Source: Balneolales bacterium
Lineage (GTDB): Bacteria > Bacteroidota > Rhodothermia > Balneolales > Cyclonatronaceae
Reading direction: 5' to 3'
Assembly (NCBI GenBank): GCA_020832405.1
Contig: JAFIET010000007.1
Coordinates: forward strand, 20,377-84,376
DNA length: 64,000 bases
The first letter of the stretch is position 1. Each line of letters starts with the position of its first letter. The notes beneath the pieces are model-generated. The model was given only the letters and a program-made list of their open reading frames with translations, had not been told where the DNA came from and made no database searches. Both the position numbers and the translations under genes were made by a program. Positions 1 to 9,085 of this stretch are shown in pieces.

Positions 1-1
1 A

Positions 2-736
2 ACCGTTAAGGTATTCTACAATGAAGGGCACCGTGTTTACTTTACATACCGCAGCGGCCAAAAAGCCGCTCAGGAACTGATGGTTGAGCTGTGCGGTAAT
101 GCTTCCGGTGATGACCGTATAAGCGCGCATGCCTGGGATGCCGCAAGCCGTGATAGCCTTGAGCACTTATGTGAAGAGATTCAAATCGTACCCGATATTC
201 TTATCAACAACGCTGCTGTAGGAAGTGCTACCGTAAAGAAACTGAGTGATGATCCCTATGAGCAGGACTACTACATGATGGTAGTAAATGCCGTTTCGCC
301 GCTTTGGATGGTAAGAAAGTTCTTACCGGTTATGAAAGAACGCGGCGGGAAAATTATCAATGTGAGCTCTGTAGGCGGAGGTATCACGCAGTTTCCGAAC
401 TTCACTACAGCAGACGGTATGAGCAAAGCCGCAGTTGCCTTCATGACCCGGCAGCTTGCCGCTGAACTAACCCACCATCCTGTTGATGTATTTGCTGTTT
501 GTCCCGGTGCGGTTGAAACTCCCATGTTTGGCGCTTCAACGCTCGATCATCTTGATGATGCCGGTCGTGAGCGTCTCATCAAAAGGCTGCCTGCCGGGCG
601 CCTGATTCAATCAGCAGAAGTTGCAGAAATTATACGTTACCTGTGCAGCCCTCAGGCTGAAATTATGCGGGGAGCTGTAGTTGATGCTTCCCTTGGCCTT
701 GGCAGTAATCCGGGCCTGCTTTCTAATTTCAGCTAA
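2..736 (+). CDS. SDR-family protein, 5' end off the window; catalytic Tyr replaced by Asp
   Basis: The frame is open from the first complete codon and starts outside the window, so the Rossmann glycine motif is not visible. What is seen is classic short-chain dehydrogenase/reductase layout: an INNAA motif after beta-4, NVSS for the catalytic Ser, then a PGAVETPMF segment, and a C-terminal substrate loop. In the YxxxK position the sequence reads DGMSK, so the Lys is kept (codon 425-427) but the Tyr is Asp (GAC at 413-415). That suggests altered chemistry or a non-redox role. Only 36 bases separate it from the downstream aminotransferase, so the two are probably co-transcribed and may act on one metabolite. 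Family sure, function unknown. Confidence 0.85.
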   Translation, partial: TVKVFYNEGHRVYFTYRSGQKAAQELMVELCGNASGDDRISAHAWDAASRDSLEHLCEEIQIVPDILINNAAVGSATVKKLSDDPYEQDYYMMVVNAVSPLWMVRKFLPVMKERGGKIINVSSVGGGITQFPNFTTADGMSKAAVAFMTRQLAAELTHHPVDVFAVCPGAVETPMFGASTLDHLDDAGRERLIKRLPAGRLIQSAEVAEIIRYLCSPQAEIMRGAVVDASLGLGSNPGLLSNFS

Positions 737-772
737 TTCCAACACTACTTATCAAGCTTTAGCTCATTTTTT

Positions 773-2080
773 ATGTACATCTCCAAGCGCAGTACGCGTA
801 TTTTGGACAACAATCAGCCCCTTGTTGCTGCACATTACCGCTGTGCATCCGATCCATGGCATCCGCAGAGCAATCCGAAAGGCTACATCAATTTCGGAAC
901 TGCTGAAAACCACCTGGTCTTTGACCTGCTTCAAAAGAAGCTGAATGCCAAACCCGGTATAGATGAACATCACACCCATTATGCTGAACTTCATGGTATG
1001 AAGCATTTTAGAGAGGCTTTGGCCGGCTATCTGACTGAATACACCGGCATACAGGCTGCCGCTGATCAGATAGTTACCGCGGCCGGAAGTTCTGCAATTC
1101 TGGATATGGTAATGTTCGGACTTTGTGAGCCCGGTGAAGGAATGATACTGCCGGCTCCCTATTATGCTGGCTTCGATCATGACCTGAAAACCCGTGTGCA
1201 GGTTGAAGCAATACCGGCTTACACGCGGCCCGAAGATGGCTACAGCTTAACCCTTGAGGTGCTTCAGCAGGCACTGCTTCACGCCGGAAAGCGTACAATT
1301 AAGGTAAGAGGAATTATAATTACCAACCCGCATAACCCGCTCGGGAAAACCTACGACAGCGAAACACTTCAGATGATTGTGAACTTTGCCGCAGATCATA
1401 AGCTTCAGATCGTAGCAGATGAGCTGTACATGAATTCCGTATTTGGCGATAAGCCATTCGTTTCTTTGGCAAAGATTGCAGCCGATGCAGGTATTGATGT
1501 GCACCTCGTTTATGGATTTGCCAAAGATTTCGGTCTTTCAGGTTTTAAAACCGGCCTTCTTTACACAAAAAGTGAGAAGCTGCTGCAGGTCGTGAAAGAG
1601 CTGGCTTATTTTATGCCGGTTTCAAATGCTACGCAGCAAATCCTTACAAATCTTCTTACTTCAGGAGCCTTTCTGAAGCGCTTCATTGCAGAAAACAAGC
1701 TCCGCCTCAAAAATGCTTCAGCCACACTTCACCGGCTGCTTGCTGAGGCTGACTTCCCCGCAGAGCGTACAGATGCCGGTTTTTTTGCCTGGGTTGATCT
1801 CAGTAAATGGCTCGATTCTGATACCTTTGAAAATGAAATGCAGTTGTATAACTACGTTTTAGAGCAGGCAAGAGTAAACATCATGCCGGGACAGTTTTTC
1901 CATAATCCGGAGCCGGGCTGGTACCGGCTATGTTATGCCCGAAATGAAGAGATGCTCACAAAAGGAATCAGACGTATCAAATCAGCCCTTCAGGCACTCG
2001 ATGATGCCAAAGCAGCAACCAACAATGATAATGATGAGGATGAAGAAGCAAGAGTTATACAGCCGGGCGGCGGTATTTAG
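773..2080 (+). CDS. Aminotransferase class I/II, ACC-synthase-like
   Basis: PLP-dependent fold-type I enzyme of 435 residues. Visible landmarks are the phosphate-binding GSSAIL loop (about residues 105-110), PYYAGF around 129-134, NPHNPLG with Asn185, ADELY with Asp216 (pyridine nitrogen ligand) and the Schiff-base Lys251 in FAKDFGLSGFKTG, which resembles 1-aminocyclopropane-1-carboxylate synthase and related aminotransferases. The last 25 or so residues are acidic and low-complexity. The ATG has no clear Shine-Dalgarno, as is common here. It follows the SDR gene by 36 bases. Its stop overlaps the stop of the convergent DUF971 gene. The substrate cannot be read from sequence; ACC synthase itself is only one option. 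Confidence 0.85.
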   Translation: MYISKRSTRILDNNQPLVAAHYRCASDPWHPQSNPKGYINFGTAENHLVFDLLQKKLNAKPGIDEHHTHYAELHGMKHFREALAGYLTEYTGIQAAADQIVTAAGSSAILDMVMFGLCEPGEGMILPAPYYAGFDHDLKTRVQVEAIPAYTRPEDGYSLTLEVLQQALLHAGKRTIKVRGIIITNPHNPLGKTYDSETLQMIVNFAADHKLQIVADELYMNSVFGDKPFVSLAKIAADAGIDVHLVYGFAKDFGLSGFKTGLLYTKSEKLLQVVKELAYFMPVSNATQQILTNLLTSGAFLKRFIAENKLRLKNASATLHRLLAEADFPAERTDAGFFAWVDLSKWLDSDTFENEMQLYNYVLEQARVNIMPGQFFHNPEPGWYRLCYARNEEMLTKGIRRIKSALQALDDAKAATNNDNDEDEEARVIQPGGGI

Positions 2081-2433
2081 CTATCTGCATCGGTGGCCGG
2101 AGCAAGAATACCAGCATCTACCGGGCAGCCGTCGCGAAGATATTCGTAGCGGTAAATTCCGGTTGAATGCCCGTCACTCCAGAACATATGGAGGGCATAA
2201 TTCCCTGAAGGCTTTAGGTTGTTGAGTTTTAGGCGTTCCGGTGTATCAATAAGAAACTGTGCCGGATCCATGGGCTTGCCCATTTCCCCGTGTCCGCCCT
2301 GACAAAATACGCAGGGACAGTTTTTACGAAGTCCGCCAAAGGGATACCGGCTTGTGTGCCCGTCTTTCCAGCTGATTCGTAATTCTTTCTCCCCTGATAG
2401 AACGGTAATATCTGTAGGCTTATATCGCATCAT
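2077..2433 (-). CDS. DUF971 domain protein
   Basis: A 118-residue protein that is essentially one DUF971 domain, the fold also found at the N-terminus of gamma-butyrobetaine hydroxylase. It shows the family hallmarks: an LxISWxDGH strand pair, RYPFGGLRKNCPCVFC with paired cysteines that could bind metal, and a C-terminal HMFWSDGHSTGIYRYEYLR segment. Such stand-alone proteins are often linked with iron-sulfur or carrier-protein biology, but no role is shown here. Tandem ATGs at 2433 and 2430 are both possible starts. It faces the aminotransferase gene with a 4-base overlap of stop codons and diverges from trpB across about 200 bases. Confidence 0.85.
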   Translation of the reverse strand: MMRYKPTDITVLSGEKELRISWKDGHTSRYPFGGLRKNCPCVFCQGGHGEMGKPMDPAQFLIDTPERLKLNNLKPSGNYALHMFWSDGHSTGIYRYEYLRDGCPVDAGILAPATDADS

Positions 2434-2632
2434 AAGTAAACGGTTGAGCCTGAGCGGCTTATTGATGAATGGCAGTTATTTTTTCGATTTCATCCAAAAT
2501 AATGAATTAAAAGCCTTTTTATTCAGCTTTTATTACCTTCAGGGCTGCATAGCATACTGCAATTTCAGGCAGTTCATTATGTACCTGATCCTTATAAAGT
2601 CAATGAAAGCTTAAACCCCAAATAAAATCGTT

Positions 2633-3868
2633 TTGCAGCAAACTAACGAAGTGGCAGTGCCTGACACAGCCTACAATTTTCCGTCTAAAAATGGTTATTT
2701 CGGCAAATTCGGTGGTAAATTCGTCCCCGAAATTCTGATTCCTGCGCTGGATGAACTGGAGCGGCAGTATGAGCTGGCGAGTAAAGATGATTCCTTCAAA
2801 AAGGAACGCCTTCACCATCTTCGGGAATACGTTGGCCGACCGACACCGTTCACGTTTTGTGAGAGGCTCACTGCACATTACGGAACAGGCCGTATTTATT
2901 TTAAAAGAGAAGATCTTTGCCATACCGGTGCGCACAAAATAAACAATACCATTGGTCAGGTTTTGCTCGCCATGCGTATGGGCAAGAAGCGCATCATCGC
3001 TGAAACCGGTGCCGGTCAGCATGGAGTTGCAACGGCTACGGTTTGTGCCAAGTTCGGCCTTGAGTGCATCGTGTACATGGGTGCCGAAGATATGAAGCGG
3101 CAGAAGCTTAATGTTGACCGCATGCGGCTGTTAGGAGCTGATGTGCGCGGTGTTGAAAGCGGCTCAAAAACCCTCAAAGATGCTACCAATGAAGCAATCA
3201 GGGACTGGGTAACCAATGTGGACGACACTTTCTATATAATCGGCTCAGTTGTAGGACCGCACCCCTATCCTAAAATGGTACGTGATTTCCATGATGTGAT
3301 TGGCCTCGAAACCGAAGCACAGTGCTTTGAAACTGAAGGGCGCGATCCGGATTATATACTTGCCTGTGTAGGTGGCGGATCCAATGCGATTGGTATCTTC
3401 CACAGGTTCATAGATAAGAAACATGTTAAGCTTATCGGGCTTGAAGCCGCCGGTGAAGGTGCCGAAACCAATAAAACGGCAGCTACCTTCTCCAAAGGCA
3501 AGCCCGGCGTACTGCATGGCTCACTCAGCTACCTGCTTCAGACCCATCAGGGGCAGGTAGAACTTGCACACTCCATCAGCGCCGGCCTCGACTACCCGGG
3601 CGTAGGTCCGGAGCACTCTCACCTGTTCGATACCGGCCGCGTGGCCTACAGGCCGGTTACCGATACGGAAGCGATGGATGCTGTGAAACGCTGCTCTATG
3701 CTGGAAGGCATCATTCCGGCCATAGAAACAGCACATGCTATCGCCTGGCTTGAGAAACTAATGCCACAGCTATCGGGGGATGAAATCGTGGTTATTAACT
3801 GCTCCGGTCGGGGCGACAAAGACATGGGCACCATCTCTGATTACTTTTACGGATCAAATAATAAGTAG
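2633..3868 (+). CDS. trpB: Tryptophan synthase beta chain
   Basis: Condenses indole with serine to make tryptophan, as the beta subunit of the alpha2beta2 complex in the cytoplasm. At 411 residues it has the standard TrpB1 pattern: [13 protein letters not shown] near the N-terminus, PLP Lys102 in [18 protein letters not shown] with the catalytic Glu, and the phosphate-binding GGGSNAIG loop. The start is taken as TTG at 2633; an in-frame GTG six codons on is equally plausible, and no Shine-Dalgarno decides. trpA follows after 8 bases. The other trp genes lie about 54 kb away, and the 200-base upstream gap shows no Trp-rich leader peptide or attenuator. Confidence 0.97.
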   Translation: MQQTNEVAVPDTAYNFPSKNGYFGKFGGKFVPEILIPALDELERQYELASKDDSFKKERLHHLREYVGRPTPFTFCERLTAHYGTGRIYFKREDLCHTGAHKINNTIGQVLLAMRMGKKRIIAETGAGQHGVATATVCAKFGLECIVYMGAEDMKRQKLNVDRMRLLGADVRGVESGSKTLKDATNEAIRDWVTNVDDTFYIIGSVVGPHPYPKMVRDFHDVIGLETEAQCFETEGRDPDYILACVGGGSNAIGIFHRFIDKKHVKLIGLEAAGEGAETNKTAATFSKGKPGVLHGSLSYLLQTHQGQVELAHSISAGLDYPGVGPEHSHLFDTGRVAYRPVTDTEAMDAVKRCSMLEGIIPAIETAHAIAWLEKLMPQLSGDEIVVINCSGRGDKDMGTISDYFYGSNNK

Positions 3869-3876
3869 GAAAAAGT

Positions 3877-4740
3877 ATGCAAGCCGAACCTAAAAACATG
3901 CCCGTACGAGGTTCATCCCGGATGCAAAAGGTTTTCAGGAACCGAAAGCCGGACGAAAAAATTATGAACCTCTTCATTACAGCCGGGTTTCCGGCCAAAT
4001 CAGAAACCGTTGATCTGATTCTGGCTTATGAAAAGAATGGAGCCGATATTATTGAACTTGGCATGCCGTTCAGCGACCCCCTTGCTGACGGCCCGACCAT
4101 TCAGTACTCAAGCGAGGTTGCCTTAGCCGCAGGCCTGATGATGGATGACATATTTGAGATGGTCAGTCAGGTCCGCAAATCTTCTGATATACCTATAGTG
4201 CTCATGGGCTATCTCAACCCGCTGCTCTATTATGGGATTGAGCCATTCTTTACCCGTTGTGCCGAAACAGGGGTCGATGGCCTTATCCTGCCTGACGTAC
4301 CGGTGGAGGAAAGTGCGCTTCTTGCTGAAGCAAGTGAAACCTGCAAGGTGCCCCTCATTTATCTGGTTGCCCCCAACAGTACAGATGAGCGGATGAAGCT
4401 CGTTGATGAGCGCTCCGGTGGTTTCGTGTATTGCGTTTCCGTAACAGGCGTAACCGGTGCAAGAAGCGGCGATGAAGTCGAACAGTCTGTTAACCGTTTT
4501 ATTGAAAGGGTGAATCAAAATATAACCCGTAATCCTGTACTTGTAGGTTTTGGCATCAGCTCTCATGCAGATGCGATGCACATCTCCCGCAAGACCGACG
4601 GTTTTGTAGTAGGGTCTGCTCTTATTAATAATATCCGGGAAAATTACGGTACAGAAGGATGGATGGAGAACCATCTTAAATTTGTCCGCAGCCTCAAATA
4701 CGGTGAATTAGAAACCTCTGAAAATACTAAGAGAAGCTGA
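3877..4740 (+). CDS. trpA: Tryptophan synthase alpha chain
   Basis: Cleaves indole-3-glycerol phosphate to indole and glyceraldehyde-3-phosphate and channels indole to TrpB. It is a TIM barrel of 287 residues with the catalytic pair in ELGMPFSDP (Glu60) and PLADGP (Asp71), the YLVAPNST loop, and the phosphate-binding VGFGIS and VVGSALIN strands near the end. The first 30 or so residues form a basic extension before the first barrel strand, slightly longer than usual; the ATG is the only good start near the trpB stop. It is surely co-transcribed with trpB. The DUF4837 gene starts 56 bases downstream with no terminator visible between. Confidence 0.97.
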   Translation: MQAEPKNMPVRGSSRMQKVFRNRKPDEKIMNLFITAGFPAKSETVDLILAYEKNGADIIELGMPFSDPLADGPTIQYSSEVALAAGLMMDDIFEMVSQVRKSSDIPIVLMGYLNPLLYYGIEPFFTRCAETGVDGLILPDVPVEESALLAEASETCKVPLIYLVAPNSTDERMKLVDERSGGFVYCVSVTGVTGARSGDEVEQSVNRFIERVNQNITRNPVLVGFGISSHADAMHISRKTDGFVVGSALINNIRENYGTEGWMENHLKFVRSLKYGELETSENTKRS

Positions 4741-4796
4741 TTTGAGTTTTAAGACCCACTGCCCTAACTTGCGCATTAATTCTTATTTAATTCCCT

Positions 4797-5876
4797 ATGG
4801 TGCATCGACTTCTCTTTTTTAGCGCTCTTTTTGCAAGCTTACTAATGGCTTCCTCTTGTCAGGGGGATTACCGGCCTGAAGCCATCGGAGCCCCAAGTGA
4901 GGTAATCGTACTGATGGATTCCACCCTCGTTGATGGTAAACTCGGAGAGGCTATCCGCAACACTTTCGGTGCTCATATTATGACGATGCCCCGCCCGGAA
5001 ACCCGCTTCGATCTTGTTTTCAGGGACCTCCGCACCAATGTGGATATGGAAATGGTGCAGCGGCATAAAAACGTAATCATTGTGGGGCCAATCGATGATG
5101 AGTCCAATGTATCAACATTCATCAGATCACTGCTTGGCGAAAACGTACGGGAAAGCATCCGTCAGAATCAGAGCTTTCAGTATATGCTCCGAAATGTATG
5201 GTCGCGCAATCAGGCAGTGAAAATATTGAGCGGGCCTGATGTTGAGACTCTGTCAAGGCGTATTTTGCAGAACGAACGAAGACTTGTAACCGAACTGCAC
5301 GATGTTGAGCTTGAGCGCTGGCACCGCTATGTGTACCGCAGGGCTGAACAAACGGATCTTTCCAGAAATATTCTTGAAACATATGGCTGGTCGTTCCGCA
5401 TACAGCACGATTACCGCCTGGGTGTTGATACCCTAAATGTACTTACTCTCAGAAGATTCCTGCCTGACAACGACCGCTGGATTTGGGTTTGGTGGGATGA
5501 TGATTTTTCCGATTTCGATTCCATCGACCGTGAATGGATCACAACTAAGCGTGAGGAGATCAACCGGCAGTACATTCAGGGAGGCTCAGAGGGTAAGTTC
5601 GTAAGAACTGATTTCGACCGCCCCTACGAGCAGCGGTTCATGGAAATTGCGGGAATGCAGGCCTACGAATCCCGGGGGATATGGCGCATGGAAAATGACC
5701 TCATGGGAGGCCCCTTTATCAACTATACCATGTTTGATCACGAGAACAACCGATTGTTTATGATGGAGTTCGGGCAGTTTTCACCCCGATGGGATCAGCG
5801 CCGTTTTCTATATCAGTTTGAAGCGATGGCCCGAACATTCGTTTCGAACCCTGAAGCTATAGTTGAAAGTAATTAA
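4797..5876 (+). CDS. DUF4837 family lipoprotein
   Basis: A 359-residue exported lipoprotein. The N-terminus is a type II signal peptide with lipobox MASSC, giving lipidated Cys21, followed by a mature domain that I recognise as DUF4837, a family typical of Bacteroidota-like bacteria and of unknown function. The body contains GAPSEVIVLMD at the start and repeated Trp/aromatic-rich stretches (WIWVWWDDDF), but no enzyme motif. It ends in a strong intrinsic terminator at 5895-5937, so it may be the last gene of a trpBA transcript. Its function in the envelope is unknown. Confidence 0.85.
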   Translation: MVHRLLFFSALFASLLMASSCQGDYRPEAIGAPSEVIVLMDSTLVDGKLGEAIRNTFGAHIMTMPRPETRFDLVFRDLRTNVDMEMVQRHKNVIIVGPIDDESNVSTFIRSLLGENVRESIRQNQSFQYMLRNVWSRNQAVKILSGPDVETLSRRILQNERRLVTELHDVELERWHRYVYRRAEQTDLSRNILETYGWSFRIQHDYRLGVDTLNVLTLRRFLPDNDRWIWVWWDDDFSDFDSIDREWITTKREEINRQYIQGGSEGKFVRTDFDRPYEQRFMEIAGMQAYESRGIWRMENDLMGGPFINYTMFDHENNRLFMMEFGQFSPRWDQRRFLYQFEAMARTFVSNPEAIVESN

Positions 5877-5894
5877 TACCTTCTTAAAACCATG

Positions 5895-5937
5895 AATGCT
5901 GCTTTTATCATTAGAAGTGAAAAAAGCAGCATTTTTT
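5895..5937 (+). terminator. Intrinsic terminator after the DUF4837 gene
   Basis: Twelve-base perfect stem, AATGCTGCTTTT at 5895-5906 with its complement at 5922-5933, running into a six-T tract. It begins about 18 bases after the stop codon. Confidence 0.85.
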
Positions 5938-5962
5938 ATTATTAACCCAAGAACACAAAAGT

Positions 5963-6334
5963 ATGTCACTTGAAATTAAAGGTACTTTGCAGCAAATACT
6001 GCCGGTACAGTCAGGACAGGGGCGTAACGGTCCCTGGCAAAAACAGGATTTTGTAATTCAAACTCCGGGACAGTATCCCAAAAAAGTCTGCTTTACCATG
6101 TGGGGTGAAAAAGCCAATATTTTGCAAAGCTTCTCAGCAGGTCAGGAGCTAAACGTGGCCTTTGATGTAGAATCACGCGAATACAACGGAAAATGGTACA
6201 CCGATTGTAAAGCCTGGAAAGTAGAAGCTGCCGGCAGTACACCACAATCCGGGATGCCTGCCTCAGATGATATCCCTCCACTTGATGACCATGACCTTCC
6301 GTCAATGGATGATGATGGTGATCTTCCGTTCTGA
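5963..6334 (+). CDS. DUF3127 domain protein, OB-fold-like
   Basis: A 123-residue cytoplasmic protein matching DUF3127, a small OB-fold-like family common in Bacteroidota and related phyla. Residues 1-95 hold the domain (EIKGTLQQILP, WQKQDFVIQTPGQYPKK, FDVESREYNGKWYTD); the last 25 residues are a very acidic tail ending DDDGDLPF. That acidic C-terminus resembles the protein-docking tail of single-stranded DNA-binding protein, so nucleic-acid binding is a reasonable guess, but it is inference. It is monocistronic: it is preceded by the terminator at 5895-5937 and followed by another at 6357-6392. Confidence 0.85.
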   Translation: MSLEIKGTLQQILPVQSGQGRNGPWQKQDFVIQTPGQYPKKVCFTMWGEKANILQSFSAGQELNVAFDVESREYNGKWYTDCKAWKVEAAGSTPQSGMPASDDIPPLDDHDLPSMDDDGDLPF

Positions 6335-6356
6335 CCGGGCAACCAATATTTCTGAA

Positions 6357-6392
6357 AGCCGTTTTCTGAAAGCAGAGAGCGGCTTTTTTTTT
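6357..6392 (+). terminator. Intrinsic terminator after the DUF3127 gene
   Basis: Twelve-base stem, AGCCGTTTTCTG at 6357-6368 paired with 6373-6384 (two G-T wobbles), tetraloop AAAG, followed by nine Ts. Confidence 0.9.
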
Positions 6393-6530
6393 AAGCGTTC
6401 GTCAAAAAAAAGCTTATTTTTGCAGTCAGTAATTTTTTAATATTTGTCTGGCAGACAATCTTAAATTACATGTTGCCGGTTTAATGAATGGCGATTCTAC
6501 TAATCTTCAATTACATCTGAAAACTAATTA

Positions 6531-7358
6531 ATGGACTTACTCGAAGCAATCATCCTGGCGCTTGTTCAGGGAATCACTGAATTTCTTCCGATATCAAGCT
6601 CAGGACACCTCAGGATTGCCGGAGCACTGCTCGGTCAGGAGCTGGAAACAGACCTGCTTTTTGATCTGATCGTACACTTTGGAACGCTGTTCAGTATATT
6701 TATTTACTTCAGAGAAAAACTTACCGAGCTCTTCTTTTCAGTATTCAGGATTCTGAAAACCCCGATTGCCTGCTTCAGAAACTGGGATAATGATTACGAT
6801 CTTCGCTTTAACACGTTTATTCTGGTGAGCATGATTCCGGCCGGGATCGCCGGGTTTACCATTCGCGATCAGGTAGAAACCGTTTTTGCCAATCCGGTTG
6901 GGATTTCAGCCATGTTTATGGTAACCGGCGTTATGCTCTACACAACCAAGTTTTTCGATGAGGGCACCAAAGGCCTCACCCTTAAAAACACCTTTATTGT
7001 AGGGCTTGCGCAGGCTTTGGCTCTGCTGCCGGGCATCAGCCGTTCGGGAGCTACAATCTCAATGGCGGTGTATCTTGGAATTAAGCGTGAAGATATCGCC
7101 AACTTCACCTTCATTATGATGATCCCGGTTGTAGCCGGCGCAACCCTGGTTGATTTGCTCAAGCTTCAGACAACAGGCCTTGCAGAGGGGATGCTTATGC
7201 CTCTTATCGTCGGTTTTTTTGTCGCACTTGTTTCCGGCTATTATGCTCTGAAATACCTGATTATCCTCTTTAAGTCAAAAGGGATCTTCTACTTTGCATG
7301 GTATTGCTGGGCCATCGGTATTTTTGGTCTGGTTTACTTCGGGCTTATGGCGAACTGA
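6531..7358 (+). CDS. uppP: Undecaprenyl-diphosphatase (BacA/UppP)
   Basis: An integral membrane phosphatase that removes one phosphate from undecaprenyl diphosphate, recycling the lipid carrier for peptidoglycan and O-antigen synthesis. The 275-residue length is normal. The two active-site motifs are clear: VQGITEFLPISSSGHL near the N-terminus with the conserved Glu and Ser residues, and LPGISRSGATIS around residue 165 with the catalytic Arg. About eight hydrophobic helices can be seen. The gene stands alone between terminators at 6357-6392 and 7377-7410. The upstream 140 bases contain AT-rich promoter-like sequence (TAATATTTG near 6440) but no certain promoter. Confidence 0.96.
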   Translation: MDLLEAIILALVQGITEFLPISSSGHLRIAGALLGQELETDLLFDLIVHFGTLFSIFIYFREKLTELFFSVFRILKTPIACFRNWDNDYDLRFNTFILVSMIPAGIAGFTIRDQVETVFANPVGISAMFMVTGVMLYTTKFFDEGTKGLTLKNTFIVGLAQALALLPGISRSGATISMAVYLGIKREDIANFTFIMMIPVVAGATLVDLLKLQTTGLAEGMLMPLIVGFFVALVSGYYALKYLIILFKSKGIFYFAWYCWAIGIFGLVYFGLMAN

Positions 7359-7376
7359 CTTTCCGGATTTTATTAA

Positions 7377-7410
7377 AACCCCGCAGGTAAATAATCCCGC
7401 GGGGTTTTTT
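7377..7410 (+). terminator. Intrinsic terminator after uppP
   Basis: Eight-base stem AACCCCGC at 7377-7384 with GCGGGGTT at 7399-7406 and a T tract to 7410. Confidence 0.9.
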
Positions 7411-7472
7411 ATGTGTACTTTGCAGGAATCCCCCATTTACCGAGAATTAATTAAACAACAGCTCACTCAAAC

Positions 7473-7568
7473 ATGACAGCACACAGCTTTTTCCTGTTTG
7501 TACTGCCGTTAATCATTCTTTTTGTAACAGCGCTTGCCGTTTGGAATGAAGGCAGGAGAGCACGCTGA
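7473..7568 (+). CDS. 31-residue single-span membrane peptide, candidate symporter small subunit
   Basis: A short reading frame just before the symporter gene. It encodes 31 residues: a short polar start (MTAHS), one hydrophobic helix of about 19 residues, and the basic tail WNEGRRAR, which predicts the C-terminus in the cytoplasm. Its TGA stop at 7566-7568 shares its last base with the symporter ATG at 7568 (TGATG), a classic translational coupling arrangement. Very small membrane subunits are known for some bacterial sodium symporters, for example MetS with MetP of the NSS family and DUF4212 proteins with SSS transporters. By analogy I infer an accessory subunit; no experimental evidence is at hand. 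Confidence 0.7.
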   Translation: MTAHSFFLFVLPLIILFVTALAVWNEGRRAR

Positions 7569-9073
7569 TGGATGGGGTTTCTTTTTCCGCTGAGCCTTTG
7601 GCGCTGGTTTCCTTTGTCGCTTATCTGCTGCTGATTATCCTCATAGGCCTTTACGCTTCCCGCTTTTCTTCACAGGGTATCAGCGAGTATTTTGTGGGAG
7701 GCCGGCGTATGAACCGGTTTGTGGTTGCGCTGTCTGCGGTTGTTTCGGGCCGCAGTGCGTGGCTGCTGCTCGGGGTTACAGGTATGGCGTGGAGTGTGGG
7801 GGTGCAGGCGGTGTGGTCAGTTATCGGCTACATTGTGGTTGAGGTATGGTTGTTTCTCTATTACGCCCGGCGCCTGCGGCGGTTTGCGGAGGTCCACAAT
7901 GTGATCACCATCCCGGATTTTTTTGCAGCCCGTTTCCCGGCGCAGGAAAAACTCATCCGCATCGTGCTGGTTGCGATCATCCTGATTTTCATGAGCGGCT
8001 ACGTTTCCGCGCAGTTTGTGGCAGGAGGGAAGACCTTCGTGTCCGGCTTCGGGATAGATCCGCTTTGGGGCATCGGCATCACCGCTGCGATTGTGCTGCT
8101 GTACACGGTACTCGGCGGATTTCTGGCGGTGAGCCTCACAGACGTGCTACAGGGCTTTCTGATGCTCTTTGCCCTTGTTCTGATGCCCGTTCTCCTCATT
8201 GCACATCTCGGCGGCTGGGCCTTCGTAGTAGCTGAACTCACTGCTTTTGATCCGCTGCTGCTCGACCCCTACGCCCTCGGCCTTGGGGCAGCCATTGGCG
8301 GACTTGCAATCGGGCTGGGTTCACCCGGAAACCCGCACATCATATCGCGCTACCTTTCCATCGAGAACGAATCGCAGCTGAAAACGGCCTGTGTTGTGGG
8401 CACCTTGTGGAATGTGCTCATGGCATGGGGCGCCCTTTTTATCGGGCTGGCCGGCAGGGTGATGTTCCCGGAGCTTTCCATGCTTCCCGGCGCTGATACT
8501 GAGAATCTGTTCCCGCACGTGGCCCAAACCCTGCTGCACCCGGTTTTTTTTGGGCTCGTTATGGCGGCTGTTTTTGCTGCGATTATGTCATCGGCTGATT
8601 CGCAGCTTCTGGTCGCGGCTTCGAGCCTTGTACGCGATGTTGCAGAAAAAATGCTGGGGCAGGGGCAGCAGATTCCGCAGCAAAGGCTCGTACGCCTCAG
8701 CCGGTTAGTCGTTGTGATCCTGGTTGCGGTTTCGCTTACGCTTGGCTATCTGGCACAGGACCTTGTTTTCTGGCTGGTACTCTTCGCCTGGGCCGGACTT
8801 GGCGCAGCTATCGGCCCGACTTCCGTTCTCGCTCTTTACTGGCGGCGAACTACCGGCTATGGTGTTGTCGCCGGGATGATAGCCGGCGCTTCGGTAACCA
8901 TCATCTGGCGGCTTACCGACAGCCTAAGGGCACTTTCCTATGAGCTGATTCCCGGCTTTTTGGCCGGTCTGCTGGTCACCGTCATCGTTAGCCTGCTTAC
9001 ATCGCCGCCGGATTCGGCTGATGAGCATTTTAAGACGATGGATCCGTCATCACCCAAACAAAACCCAAGCTAA
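7568..9073 (+). CDS. Sodium:solute symporter, PutP/SSS family
   Basis: A 501-residue inner-membrane transporter of the SSS family. There are about 13 hydrophobic segments; family signatures include the FVGGRRMNRFVVALSAVVSGRSAWLL region (residues about 43-68), GLGSPGNPHIISRY and AAIMSSADSQLLVAASSLVRD near residue 340, which holds the Ser residues that bind sodium in this family. PutP of E. coli is about the same length. The substrate, proline or another small solute, cannot be fixed from sequence. Translation is probably coupled to the 31-residue peptide directly upstream. It ends 12 bases before the convergent flippase-like gene, without a visible terminator. Confidence 0.93.
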   Translation: MDGVSFSAEPLALVSFVAYLLLIILIGLYASRFSSQGISEYFVGGRRMNRFVVALSAVVSGRSAWLLLGVTGMAWSVGVQAVWSVIGYIVVEVWLFLYYARRLRRFAEVHNVITIPDFFAARFPAQEKLIRIVLVAIILIFMSGYVSAQFVAGGKTFVSGFGIDPLWGIGITAAIVLLYTVLGGFLAVSLTDVLQGFLMLFALVLMPVLLIAHLGGWAFVVAELTAFDPLLLDPYALGLGAAIGGLAIGLGSPGNPHIISRYLSIENESQLKTACVVGTLWNVLMAWGALFIGLAGRVMFPELSMLPGADTENLFPHVAQTLLHPVFFGLVMAAVFAAIMSSADSQLLVAASSLVRDVAEKMLGQGQQIPQQRLVRLSRLVVVILVAVSLTLGYLAQDLVFWLVLFAWAGLGAAIGPTSVLALYWRRTTGYGVVAGMIAGASVTIIWRLTDSLRALSYELIPGFLAGLLVTVIVSLLTSPPDSADEHFKTMDPSSPKQNPS

Positions 9074-9085
9074 AACGAACACCGC

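Noticed and set aside
2354..2614. Plus-strand frame between the DUF971 gene and trpB
   Set aside because: Begins inside the DUF971 gene on the other strand and has no features; the trpB upstream region looks non-coding.
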